A stretch of DNA of 64,000 bases from Clitopilus passeckerianus (taxonomy: Eukaryota > Basidiomycota > Agaricomycetes > Agaricales > Entolomataceae): positions 558,001-622,000 of the forward strand of contig CALYLX010000139.1 in the NCBI GenBank assembly GCA_944990035.1, in the 5' to 3' direction. The notes beneath the pieces are model-generated. The model did no database searches, was not told the DNA's origin, and was given only the letters and a program-made list of their open reading frames with translations. This document shows, in pieces, positions 1 to 11,028 of this stretch. Positions within the stretch are counted from its first letter, which is position 1; each line of letters begins with the position of its first letter. The position numbers and the translations under genes were made by a program.

Positions 1-1940
1 TTTGATGCTAGCTCTGAAGTGTGCAAGTTTCACCTGGTCATTTGACTGCGAGCTCAGAGTCGCGAGCTCGTGGTTCAGGCTCTCACGAGCTTCTTCCAAC
101 TGCCTTCCCTCAACAGCTTTGGCATCGATCCTGTCGTCCCATTCCGCATTCTGGATCTCGGCATTGAGGCTAGCCAAAGAGGCCTTCTTGTCGCGGATAG
201 CGCTTTCGGCATGTTCTAGGCGAGCGGAGAGGTCTGTCATGCCATCAAGTTTCTCTTGAGATTCTGCAATCGCCGTCTGGCGTTGTGACTATGGTATAAC
301 GTCAATAACAGCAAAAAGATGTAAAGGAATCGGGGTACGGACGATGGAGGTATGGATGTTCTCTTTCTCAAGGTTACATCTGGTGAGGGAGCTATCGAGT
401 TCACACTGTTTAGTTTCGAATACGTCGGTCTTTTCTCGTAATATTCCCTGCAGCAGCTGAGTATGGTCTCCTTGCATACAGTTAGAACAACTAACGCACA
501 TTTAATCTTGCATACTCATTATTTCGTTCCCCCACGGCCTCTTGGAGTCGCGGCAGAAATGAATCAAGCCCGTCGTCGGCCTTGAGCTGGTATTTAGAAC
601 TGGTTTCGTGTATAAGTTGATCGCGTTGGTCAATCCTAGCCTTTTGAGTCTGTTGTGCTAGTGATTAGCAAGACTCCAAGTGAAAAGCGGTGATACTGCC
701 AACCTCTGCCTCCGAGGTAAGGCTACCGAGCCGTACGCTTAGTTGACTATGCTTCTGCCGAAGGATCGTCAGCTCGCCTTCGAGATCTTTAGCTCTGCCT
801 TCGTCCGCTCTTCGCTTTTCTATGAGGGCGTTAGTGTCATCTTCCGATGACGCAATCTTGGCCAGAAGCTCTTCCTCCGTGACTACACTAACGTTAGTCA
901 TAAGAAGCAAGGAGAAGTTTCAGCACGTACGAGGAAGTATTTCTTTGCAGTGGAGCTTGACTTCGTCGTAGTTAGCCTGAAGGATGCGCTTCTTCTCTTC
1001 AAGAATTTCTACTTCTTTGAACACCTCCCTGAACCCGCTGGCAGATTCATCAAGCTGACGATTAGCAGCAACTGCGGCATCATGGAGTTTCTTCGCTTCT
1101 TTGCCCTCCCGTTCTTTCGAGGCGATCTCGCCCTCAAGCTTAGATATCCGGATGTTGATCTTCTCTGCATGCTGCTTTTCCCGTTGCAGGGACGTGAGAC
1201 GTTCCTTTTGGGCTTCTAGCTCTGCAACACGGTCTTTGCGGAGTTCTCTGATGTTCGTGAGAGCCTTAGTATATCTGGATCAAAGGCAGCTTCAGTTGAT
1301 CATCGTGGACCAATGATGAAAGGGTGAATACCGAGTTGCTTCAAAGATCTCGTCAAACTTTTTCTTCAGAGAGCCTGACTCGGCAAGAGGCCAATAGGAC
1401 TCTTCTTGATGACAGAAAATCACATTTTCCAGAACTGCCTTTGAAACACCAAGTAGACGAGGAATTTGGGCATCAATTTCTGGTGTTTTGTTAGATATGA
1501 CGCGCCTCTTAGAAAACGGTCATCAGTTTCCGTAATACAATCTGTCGACATTCACTCACCTCTCCAGCTGTCCCTACACTCTCGGCCTCCAAGCAATGAT
1601 TGCTGGCCTTCTTGACAGCCAAGGCATCGTTCTTGTTCAGTCCCACATTCAGGTATCTCGTAACAGACATGCGTTCTCCATCTGCCGCCTGAAAGCCGAG
1701 GTTTACTTCCGCCTTGACCTCCTTCTCGTTCGCCACCTGAGGGTCATGGACGAACGCTCCACCACGAGTATTGGGAGGCTGGTCCCCAGTCGTCGCATAC
1801 TTCAGGCATTCGATAATCGTTGTCTTGCCGCTTCCGTTGGCGCCCACAATGACGGTAACTGGGGAGAAGAACTCAATCGAGGAGGTCTTCTTGTCGTCGA
1901 AAGCCCGGATGCCTTTGACTGTGAGGGCATTGAGCGCCAT
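1..1940 (-). CDS. RAD50: RAD50 DNA double-strand-break repair ATPase, N-terminal part (runs off the window)
   Basis: ATPase/coiled-coil subunit of the Mre11-Rad50-Nbs1 complex, which tethers and processes DNA ends in the nucleus. Seven exons can be modelled on the minus strand: 1940-1560, 1507-1332, 1274-931, 882-697, 657-500, 456-343 and 288-1, giving 549 codons in one frame. The first exon holds the Walker A loop GANGSGKTT (residues 33-41; the usual family form is GPNGAGKT) and the conserved block FVHDP. Exon 2 carries the Q-loop region VIFCHQEE with Gln161. Exons 3-7 are heptad-rich, charged sequence, the start of the long coiled coil. The zinc-hook and C-terminal ATPase half lie outside the window. 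Splice sites are mostly canonical; the donors at 342 (GTCCGT) and 696 (GTATCA) are weaker and were chosen by phase. Identification is firm; individual exon edges in the coiled coil are less so. Confidence 0.93.
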
Positions 1941-2262
1941 CGTGGAGGGCGGTAAGAGACCTGTTGAGTCGAATGACAGACGGTATCATTGCCCTGTAGA
2001 TATTACGGACCCGTCTGTCAAGCTGTTGATGGCGAAGCCAAGTTAGTGCAAGAAGTCACGGCCCGGAACGTGAAAGCTGTGAATCATGCACAGTGCTTAC
2101 GACAGCTGACTGGGTTTGGCTCAGATAGTGGAATCGGTTTGGTTCTTGCATGAATTGGGTCTATTCCAGCAACTTCTGAATTAGGTACAGCAATGATTAG
2201 AGCATAGGTCGACGAAGGGGAGATAATGATAATGGTGCTATGAGTCGTAGGAGAGTTCAAGT

Positions 2263-2932
2263 TTAATCGAGCTTGGGTCCATCGGAGACCTTGCCGACAA
2301 TATTGTATCGTTTCCTAGAAAGGGGCGATCCTCGTCAGCCAGAGATACAGTATAGTGAAGGTAGGAAACACGTACTCAAAGAAGGTGTACCAGTCCTCCA
2401 ACACCTTCCTGTCTTTCTCATCCAAAGTGCTGTAGTCGGGCACCGCATCGTCGGTTTTCAAACTCGACATTCCCAATCCTTTCGACCCATCTTTACCGGC
2501 GAAGATGTTGTAAGATTTGCCGGGGCCGTAGACATCAGCTTTGCGAGAAACGTCAAAGACAACGCCTGTTCCGAGAAGTTATCAGTTTGACGTGGAACAA
2601 AGGCCCAGAAGCATGATAAGCATACCCTTGATAGCAACGTATATCGGCTTCCCCGCCTGCGACCCGTCGTACTGCTTCAGCTCCTCTGTGGTGATAGGAT
2701 CATCCTTCGGGGGTGCAAGATCGTCCCTAGCAGGCTGCATGATTGTCGTCTTTTGCTGTTTCGCGTCTGCTTGATTCTGACTTGAGCTGCCTTGGCCTTG
2801 CGATGCGTTGGCGTTGGCGTTTGCGGTGGCCTGCTGGGGTGTAGAAAAGTTTGACCGGCGCCGGTAATGCAGATAACAGACGGATAAGGCGAAGACGAAG
2901 GAATATATCACGAGCGTTTGTGGTTCAACCAT
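2263..2932 (-). CDS. DAP1: Dap1/MAPR-family cytochrome b5-like haem-binding membrane protein
   Basis: Membrane-associated progesterone receptor (MAPR) family; in yeasts Dap1 binds haem and supports the sterol-synthesis P450 Erg11 in the ER. Three exons (2932-2626, 2565-2376, 2314-2263) give 182 residues ending at TAA. Order: a short N-terminus, one membrane segment (LVIYSFVFALSVCYLHY), an Ala/Asn/Gln-rich linker, then the cytochrome b5-like fold: ITTEELKQYDGS, PIYVAIKGVVFDVSRK, YGPGKSYNIFAGKDGS, and the C-terminal helix EDWYTFFEKRYNIVGKV. The Tyr residues of YGPGKSY correspond to the haem-coordinating region of the family. The start is the ATG just before the membrane segment; an in-frame ATG at 3019 would add 29 residues. 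Same strand as RAD50, 322 bp upstream of it, with no sign of co-regulation. Confidence 0.93.
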
Positions 2933-3185
2933 GGTCGGATTTTGCCGAGGTGCGTATTTGCGCTGGACATCCATGATCTGGCGTGCTAGGGTCGCATAGC
3001 CCGCCTTCCTCTGCGCCACGTAATTTCAGGCTATGGGCTGTGTTTATCATATATAGGGCCTTCAGCCTCTCTTGAGCCTATTGATGGCCAAGAGACAAAG
3101 CGGCTCGATCTCTTGTGGGCGTAGTGGCATTGACGCTTTGACGTTCTGGTCTGGCGCTTTGGCCTTTTAGTTCAATCATGGCCAC

Positions 3186-3191
3186 TATAAA
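3186..3191 (+). promoter_or_regulatory. TATA box candidate upstream of the 3280 gene
   Basis: TATAAA lies 94 bp before the first downstream ATG (3280), in the divergent interval between the DAP1 start and the small plus-strand gene. Position and orientation fit a core promoter for that gene; no transcript evidence is available here. Confidence 0.35.
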
Positions 3192-3279
3192 GGCTCTCCC
3201 TGGCAGCTCTGAGTGGCAATAATTCTGAATTCTCGCCTCCCTCTTGCGCCTTTACCTGAACTTAACTATCGTTTTCTTG

Positions 3280-3744
3280 ATGTGGATCTCTCAACCTCGA
3301 ATCAAGCACACGTTTCAAGCCTACACTTACTCCCCACTCTCAACCGCCGAACTGCCACGCCCTGCGATCGACTTCCTCATAAAGCACTATGATACCTTGT
3401 GCCACCCGTCGTACCAAATAGTCCTTCGCGTCTTCCACAAGCACCTAATCGAAACCTGTCGAGACATTCACCGAACATATCACTTTCTTCTCAACTGGCG
3501 GCGCTGGACGCGGTCAATGAACATCAAGAACGACCCGCTAACGGGTATGACAAAGAAAACTTGGGTCAGTGCGATTGTTCTACCCGAGATCCACAAAAAG
3601 CTGGACAAGTTTGCAGAGGAGGTGGATGGTCTAGGGTGGTTTATGGAGAGGCTGGGTTTCGGCACGGACAGTGTGGTGAGGGAGAGGGACGCATTGCTGA
3701 CGATGGTCACGGAGATGGTCTTGTGGAAATGGGAATGGAAATGA
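3280..3744 (+). CDS. Unknown protein, intronless ORF
   Basis: I do not recognise this protein. The first ATG after a TATA-like box opens 154 codons ending at TGA. The sequence has hydrophobic and aromatic patches in its first half (FLIKHYDTL, YHFLLNWRRW) and an acidic/basic helical stretch in its second half (IHKKLDKFAEEVDGLGWFMERL, split here as one helix-like region). No signal peptide or clear membrane span is seen. It is transcribed divergently from DAP1 with about 350 bp between the two ATGs. An overlapping 132-codon frame starting at 3399 is equally long but its composition looks like a shadow. Reality of the gene rests on ORF length and the upstream TATA only. Confidence 0.35.
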   Translation: MWISQPRIKHTFQAYTYSPLSTAELPRPAIDFLIKHYDTLCHPSYQIVLRVFHKHLIETCRDIHRTYHFLLNWRRWTRSMNIKNDPLTGMTKKTWVSAIVLPEIHKKLDKFAEEVDGLGWFMERLGFGTDSVVRERDALLTMVTEMVLWKWEWK

Positions 3745-3799
3745 GGCTGCATGCAGGCGAGCTGCTTGTGTTGTGTTGCCCCACCGCTAATGTGTAGTA

Positions 3800-5895
3800 A
3801 CGACACCCAACCCTTCGAGATACTCTGATACCCACTGTATATTAATCACGATTGAGATAAGGATTTGGCAGCACTCGGCTCCACCATCCGAGATATTCAA
3901 AGGGGCAGAAGCCAATTAAACGTCAAAATACAAAAATGTTTCGTTGAGTGGGACCTTACGCCATATTTTCCGTGCGGTTTTTGAGCAGATTTTTCGTGGT
4001 TCAAACCATTTTAAATTTAGCCCTATGAATTTAAAGGACTACAAGGAATCTACGTTAAAGGTATCAAAGCAAGTACGAAAAATGCAGAGCCTTCGAAAAA
4101 GAGTATCCATCAGACAAACACCGTGCTCGCTGGCTATCTTCATCTCCAGTCCGAAGACCAGAGATAGAATCAAACCAAACGTCCTCGAGACTCTCCAAAG
4201 GAGAGCCATGTTCTCAGTTACACGAGCCGGCGCGGAAGTCATCGAGTGGATATGAAGGATGTGGCATTTGTAAAAATGCGAGACTCGGTCAGTACCTATA
4301 AAATAGATCCTGATGAGTATGTTCTAAGGTAATCAAATATGTTCGAAGCCGGGTTATAAAGGATTCTGAGAGTGGTCCGTGCGCGTTGATGGCAAATTGA
4401 TGCCGAAGGTTGCCGATGTTTGGGTCCAGGCGTTTAAGTAAACAACCTCGACACTTCGGAGACGTTCGAGGCTGAGCTGAGTGAAGACTCCATATCCGGA
4501 AATCGCGTCAATTCGCCTGGAATTGTCCGGATCGTCTCCCATCGTTAGAGAATCGACTGAATTCTGCGCGTCGGAGATTTAGAAGCTAGTTCTTTAACCG
4601 GTTCAGTTTATCTATCTAGTCATATTCTGACGACATGTTGGATATGAAGCCGTTCCATAGCGCGGCGTCTTCCGGATACAGTCAACTTGAAATCAAGAGA
4701 CAGACTACTTTCGCTAAGTTCACTCTCTCTTCCCTACCTCCACCCTCCACCCTAGTACTGCATTCGTACGCCAACAGAATTCCTCCTGCTCGCCTCATCT
4801 CATGAGACATGCGGCGTATAGAAGATCTTCAGTCATATAAGCTGAGCACCACGGCTCTTTGGGAATTCCTTTAGTACTGATCCACGTCGTGTGAGCAGCA
4901 CAGGCCGGCGCCGCATATAGTCACTCGTTCACCGGTGTCAAACCACCTCCGAAAAGAAGATAAGTAGCTTGGCTCGATTTTCTTGCCTTTCGACACCCTG
5001 ATGGTTATTATTTGCTCGATGCTCTTAGCCTTTCCGCCGCCGCCTGGAAAATAACTATCTTGGTACGTCTTCCGTCGGTTTTCCCCTTTCAATCACTCAA
5101 CTAATCCCAAACGTTATAGAAATGAGCTTTCCACGTATCGGAACCAGTACTTGTGCTCAAGACAGCGCAGTGACACAAAGGTGACATTTAATGGGGATAT
5201 TTACTTGTAGAAATAAAATAGTGTAATTGGTAGTCTAGATTGAAATGAAAATTAAATATCGTTCGAATACACCTAGCTAATGTCAAGAAAACGCAAGACT
5301 GCCCAACCCCCTGAAAGCACAAGCGACTATGCTACCAGTCAATATGGGCCGATTGGAACAGATGTACGCCTCCTGTAATCCGTTCAAATCGACTGATATC
5401 TACGTGACCCTATCCCAAACGATGTAACCATTTCTCACTCGATCCAAAATCTACTATATGCACACTCTTCGCCTCAAATCGACTGCCATCGACTAACTCG
5501 ATTTTGGCAGATTTCACACGATTTCAACATATTCACTCTTCACTGGGGCTGAGGCCTGAGGCTCTGAAGTGACTGCATTCTGCCTCTCTTACCTTGAATA
5601 ATAACGAACTGTCTGTGCTCTGGGCTCTGAAGCCAAATCTTCGAGGATACTTGCGAAGTAGTGAAAGTATCGTCTAGTGATATCACTAATGGCCTAATGC
5701 GACAAGAAAAGAAGACAATGGATCAACGAAGGCAACAATCACCGTCCGCGTCCAAAGTTTGACATGGCTGTCCGAGGTTCCAGGCATGGGCGTTAGAAAT
5801 TGGGTGGATATAAAAGCTCAGGACTCCGCCACGCTTTGCTCGGCTCAGGAGAAGAAAGCGCCGCCACGAGATCTGGGAGCTGATGCCTTCGAAAG
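3800..5895. other. Intergenic, no gene recognised
   Basis: About 2.1 kb with only short ORFs on both strands and no recognisable protein, RNA gene or mobile element. The 5370-5530 part is AT-leaning and repeats short degenerate words such as AAATCGACTG and CGATTT, but no clean tandem unit is seen. Confidence 0.5.
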
Positions 5896-6288
5896 TCAGA
5901 TGCATGGACTTATGACAAGGCTTGGAAGGAGTGGGAGAAACAGAGTGTTTTGGCCGTCTACGGCGAATTGAGGCGGGGAGAGACCGAGAATCTCGTTCTT
6001 GCAGGCGTTATGTGCGATTATTGGAGCTGTAAACTGGAGGGACGGTCCTCCCAGTATGATTTAGAGCTGGACTTCCAGCGAATGAAGAATCTTGGTCTCT
6101 CTGGTGACGTTGGTGAGGATGACTGGAAGAACCTTCATCTCGATCAGCAGGTTCTGTACAGCCTAGGCGAGCTGGAATATCGTGTACTAGAGTCTCAGAA
6201 GTTCGCGCCAATTCTTCGGTTAGGGACACTGGTGTCTAGTCAGTCTCTGGGTCTCATCCTGGACCTGCCAGAACGATTCTTCGTCGTG
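5896..6288 (+). CDS. Putative internal exon of an unknown gene
   Basis: An open stretch of 131 codons begins just after an AG at 5895 and ends at a GTAAGC donor at 6289. Its translation is gene-like: it opens SDAWTYDKAWKEWEKQ, continues with YGELRRGETENLVLAGVMC and ends LILDLPERFFVV. An in-frame stop lies only 9 codons upstream of the AG, so the exon cannot extend far in that direction. I see no partner exon I trust on either side and do not recognise the family. It could be a surviving exon of a decayed gene next to the F-box remnants. Confidence 0.3.
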
Positions 6289-6713
6289 GTAAGCATCTTG
6301 GTCTCCCTCATTGTTAGCGTATAACTCATAATACAACATCAAGCCACCGGAGCCTTCACGCTTGTCGGAGCCGGTTGAAGGCTGTCAGTGCCCCTCTCCT
6401 GCCGAGTATTTTCAGAATCAATGAAACGGTCGTATGTACATGATGAATTCAAAGAATCAGCGTTTTCATCTACGTTCAGATCGCTCACTATTCTACGAGT
6501 CTATCATTTTGAAAATGCCGCCAGCTCGTTCCTTTCTGGGCACTGGACGGCGAAATTTGGACGGCTTGTGACCTGACATACCACGGGGCCGGCAGATGTC
6601 CCTCGAGTCACATCGACGCCTCCGACTCTCCTCGGGTATATTCTAGTCGTCTCCTTGTAGTTAGTCTCAGGCGCACCGTGTTTCTATCAATTTCCATTCG
6701 TTCTGTCGTCAAC

Positions 6714-8065
6714 ATGCAATCCCACTACCAGCCTGGTAGCAGTGACCAAAACTCCATCGAGCCCACTTCTAATCCCAGCCCCATACTCTCATTTCCAGTC
6801 GAGCTCTTGGAACATATCATTGAGCTCGCTATCGAAGAAGTCACTCTTCCGCCCTCATTTAGAGATGGCTCCAATGCCTGGGCCCTGTCACATGTCTCGT
6901 CCCGCTTCCGTGCAATTATGCTTGCTTCCCCCCGATTCTGGACCAGTATCACTGCCACCATGGCTCGAGGTATCGACATACGGGATGAGGCGATAGAGGT
7001 GATCCTCCAAAGAGCCCAAGGATCCCAGTTCAAGCTATATCTTGTGTGCTCTGTTGTGGCGCAAGTTCCACAGCACCTCAGAACCGTGCAGTTCCCGCTA
7101 CAATGCTGCTCCTACGAAGTATCCCGATTCCTGGAAAGCTCCCTCTATTCCCTGTGCACCCCATTCTCTAGCAGAATATCCTGCCTTTTGATCCTTGTCC
7201 GGAATTTGGACGTCTTTCAAAAGATTGGCGCAGGTTTTCAAGTCCTGCCGAGGAAATTCTTCTTTGGAATATCCGAAATTCACCTCGATTTCATGGTTCC
7301 AGCACCCAGCTACGGTTTGGTGGAACGTTTGAACGCCGCCTTTCACCGGAGACTGTTCGACACATGGACGCAGGTTTCCTCTCCGAGGTTAACCATACAG
7401 GCGTGGGCCGGCCCTCGTGTGGATTATAGCGTTTCCAACGATCTCTTGAGAGAGGAAATCTCAAACAGAGGCGTTGTTCGGCGGGCTCGGATCTACAAGG
7501 CCATGGATGAACAAGCTCTAGGTTTTAATGCTCATCGGGACTCCTTTTCTATTTGCTTCAACGCCCCAGGGGCGTCCCGGGTTGCACACCTAGATATATC
7601 GGGAACTGGCCTTAAACAGTCACCCCGAGATGTACACTCAACTCTCACCGCGTTCCCCAATCTCGAGAGCTTCTCAGGATGGGTTAACAAAGGATGGAAT
7701 ACCCCGTTTGATGGTTCACGCAGCACTGAGAGGCTCGGAGAGCCTTGCAGCTTCCTCTCATGACGCATTTAGATCTCACAATCTGCACCGCTTCCCTAGC
7801 AGCGGAATGTTTGGGAGAGCTCTTGGAGTACCTCATCGCACCAGCGTTGACAAATTTCACGATACCCCTCCTTCTATCTAACCCTCACCATCCGTCCAAT
7901 CCTTCCGAACGACCCACTATCTTGGATTCGGATGGCAGAGCCACGGATTTCCTAGTCCAGTGTTCGAAGCTCCACGTACTCGAACTCAATGGCGTAGGAT
8001 GTGCTGATGATGATGCTTTCGTCATCAGAAGCCTGGTACCAAATATACACATTGACATCACGTAG
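6714..8065 (+). pseudogene. F-box-like protein, broken by a frameshift near the C-terminus
   Basis: The ATG at 6714 opens an intronless F-box-like protein of the Agaricomycete type. The F-box-like helices run from SFPVELLEHIIELAIEEV to SSRFRAIMLASPRFWTSIT, followed by the paralogues' characteristic block FFFGISEIHLDFMVP and the DTWTQVSSPRLTIQAW block. The frame ends at TGA 7761, while the C-terminal portion LQLPLMTHLDLTIC to VPNIHIDIT continues in another frame to TAG 8065. The intact paralogue at 33740-35011 runs through this point without a break, so the simplest reading is a 1-nt loss (or 2-nt gain) between about 7730 and 7755. A 50-nt intron starting at GTTAAC near 7683 is possible but would delete residues present in the paralogue. 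A real sequence error cannot be excluded. F-box proteins normally recruit substrates to SCF ubiquitin ligases. Confidence 0.7.
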
Positions 8066-8468
8066 ACCTAGACTGATACCTCTTGGCAACGTGCTGACCA
8101 TAAATACAATAAAGTTGATATTCAAGAATTGGTTAGGTCTATTTGCTATATGCGGCCAACATGATTTTCAACGGCGAATTTGATAACTTCTCGACGATCT
8201 GTCCTTGGGATGTTTTAAACAGCTCTCAAGGAGGTACAAGACGCATCTATTAGCAGTTTGGCATGAATATTAAAAGCAATTTTCACCACATTTACTCACT
8301 ATGGATGCGTTGTCGGCGAAGTGGGCTACGCTTACCTCAAGCTCATCCCAACGCTAGCTACGCCTCCTGTGATGCCTACATCAAACATCCTTCCGTCATT
8401 TCACAGATATAGAACTTATGACTCTGCGTATCCAATACTCTGCCAGTCGTCTTTCGGCGTCCACGTCG

Positions 8469-8974
8469 ATGAACTCCCTTCCGAGCGAATTATTGAGATG
8501 AGATGAGATCCATTACCCTTCGAGGCAGAGCCTCATGCGGGTTCCTATATACACTAATTACAGGTGCTGTAAACTATCCCAGTGGGTCCACTGTACTATG
8601 CGCAGCGAATTATTGCACCATTTTATCGATCTGACATTCGAAGAAGTCACCCTTCGGCCATCATTCAGAGATGGTTCCAATAGCTGGACACTGTCGCAGA
8701 TTGCATCCGGTTTCCGCAACGTCCCCGTTGATTCTCCTCAGTTCTGAATCGATATGACAATCACAATAGCTGGAGGGGTTAATGGCCCCAAGGATGTATC
8801 GGACTTGCCAATACGACTGCACAACGCACCATCTTCGATATGAACGGTGGAGTGGTCGGCTTCCTAGTTCGTTGTTCGAGCCTCGAGGAGCTTGAACTGT
8901 ATGGCATCGGCACAGCTCAGAATCCCCCCAGAATTGGCCCGATATTACCGAATGTACACATTCCCGTTAAGTAA
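8469..8974 (+). pseudogene. F-box-like relic with insertion, nonsense codon and large internal deletion
   Basis: A decayed paralogue of the same F-box family. It starts MNSLPSELL at 8469; the frame is then interrupted by about 120 bp bounded by two copies of AGCGAATTATTG (8484-8495 and 8604-8615), after which the F-box resumes as HHFIDLTFEEVTLRPSF. The conserved Trp of the SPxFW motif is TGA at about 8745. After ITIAGG the central 250 or so residues are missing, and only the C-terminal piece survives: GGVVGFLVRCSSLEELELYG, ending at TAA 8974. It cannot encode a functional protein. Confidence 0.75.
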
Positions 8975-10876
8975 ATTTCTCTCGCCTCCGCCAAATCAAG
9001 CACACGCTAATTATCTCATTTTAGACCCTACAAACTCGCGTTGGGTGAATGCACATGATGGTGTGATAATATTACCTGCCCTACACGGCGGATTTTTCTA
9101 CCACTGTTTTATCTGTGCAGTATGCATAAAGTTGAAACTGGATTGCTTATCAAGCCACTACCAGATCATGGAACAGTTGTGACCCCCACCCCAACGATAT
9201 ACATAGCGGCTGGAATCCCAGTATGTGCCACACTTGAAAGGTACCGACCTCAGTTAGAGCAAATCTACCAGCTGAATTGCCCATATTGCATGGTCAGCGG
9301 GTGTAATATATAGACAATACGTCCCAAAAATTCGCAAGCCCTGAAGTCGAAGCTCGAGTCAATGATTCTCTTCGGGGGTCTCTAAGTGGTCGGACCAAAG
9401 CCGGATATCACAGGTGGATACCTCTGGACCACATTTGCTTCGGAGACTTGCGTATTCCCCGGAAGATGATCAGATCCGTCCATGTGCAAGCCATTTACCG
9501 GTCTGGGTATTCCATGCGAACGATTTTGAACTTGGCGGGAACCCTTCTGAATGATCGCAATTCGTACCCGTCGTCCCGTCAACAGTCAAAGAACCGGCCG
9601 CAAGCGGAAATCTCCCACTGGTCTGATCAGTCTACCCAGCTCTGAAGATCCTGCTTTCTCAAATCCCGGAATGGTTCTCAGGAGAATCAATGGCTCAGTC
9701 TCCATCAGTGAGCTCTTCAATGGGTGTTCATCTCTGCTGCGAAGTCCATGGATCTGGTCCACAGGGATTGTGGCTGCTGGCCCTCTACCTCAGAAATTTT
9801 CCAGTGTTCTGATCCTCGCGCCCGAAGACTTCCTCCCTCAGCTATTCTCTCCCACAATTGCAGCCCGGGGTATTATCCTGGACAGATCGAAAAGGTCCGG
9901 CTTTCATACATTGGTTGAATGTACAATCAGATATAACTCGCGAACGATCGTCTTTAGAAGGAGATTTCATTTAACATCGATGAGTGATGGGAAGCTACGA
10001 TCCTCTTCAACGTGGGTTCAACGTGGGCCAAGATTACCTGTCAGGTGGTAGGGACAATCGAATTCTCTTCATAGAAAATATATGCCCGGTATATCCGCGC
10101 GCTCACTCCGGACATATACCACTGGATCTCTACCTTGCAGCGGAGTAAGTGAAGAGATGAAAGCGCTCTACCTCCTCATTTTGTAGCTCCCCGCAGACTG
10201 TCAGCTGAATTTCGACGGATGACCTTCATTTAAGCCAGTACCTAGTCCCATTTACAATTGGTGCAGATCAGATGAGCCTATTGAGATCAGGCCTAACAGG
10301 ACCACATGATCGTCTGAATAGTTCATTTCTGTTTTCCTATATGAACTTCTTGTTAAATAAGTTTGAATTGCAAATGACGAAGATGATGACGATGGCGAGT
10401 GAAAGTTATGAGACTAGCTAGAGAGGATAAGAAAAAGAGTGATTAATAGCTGAGGCCGATGAGCGGCCAGGCCTGCCCGCATGCCCTTGAATCCAGCCAG
10501 TAACGAGGCTTCCGCAATGCAGCCTAGAAGTCTAATCGATGAACAACTGCAGATAAGTCTAGAGAATGAAAGACGAGTTCTGTTCGCCTTCAGCGGAAGC
10601 TTGAAGACGTCTGATACGTGATTGTTTTGCCAAGCTCGGTTTAGTACTCGTTCTGGCAGACTCGCGCAGATTTCTGAACGGCAAAAGGATGTTGCCAGGA
10701 AAGCCTGGCCGGTGTTCCGTACAGACCCCAGGGTGCAGAAGCTTCAACGATGTTGACGTGGGTTGAAAGGATGTCAGCATGGATCGGAAATCGGACCGCA
10801 GGCACTCAAGGGACCAGACTGGGGAGGCACTCTAACTATGGCTGTGGGCGTGGAGCGATGTAGCTGAGTTTAAAAT
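8975..10876. other. Intergenic, no gene recognised
   Basis: No recognisable product. The longest frame, 9551-10051 on the plus strand (166 codons from a non-ATG start), contains PQKFSSVLILAPEDFLPQLF but no family I know and no supporting splice structure. The 9400-10050 part may be an old coding remnant; the rest appears non-coding. Confidence 0.4.
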
Positions 10877-10930
10877 GATATACTGTATATGGTATATCGA
10901 TATACTTGGTTAGGAAACTTGATATACTGT
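10877..10930 (+). repeat. Three GATATACT repeats phased at 22 bp, with an embedded palindrome
   Basis: GATATACTGT at 10877, GATATACTTG at 10899 and GATATACTGT again at 10921 recur with exactly 22-bp spacing, about two helical turns. Between the first two lies the perfect 12-bp palindrome TATATCGATATA (10893-10904). The array sits 100-150 bp before the ATG of the AT-hook/transposase-like gene, so it may be a promoter operator or a subterminal transposase-binding array. No matching array was found after the gene. Confidence 0.55.
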
Positions 10931-11028
10931 TTATATCGACCCGACGATCTTACCTCGTGATTCCCAGCTAGTCCTGACCAGACCTCCTCCACCCAATCTG
11001 ACAGCGCACATCACCCATACATCACTAC

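Noticed and set aside
4001..4012. GGTTCAAACC resembling a tRNA B box
   Set aside because: No A box or cloverleaf arms at the right distance on either strand.
7683..7732. Possible 50-nt intron explaining the frame change in the first F-box copy
   Set aside because: It would remove residues that align with the intact paralogue, and the branch site is poor; a small indel is simpler.
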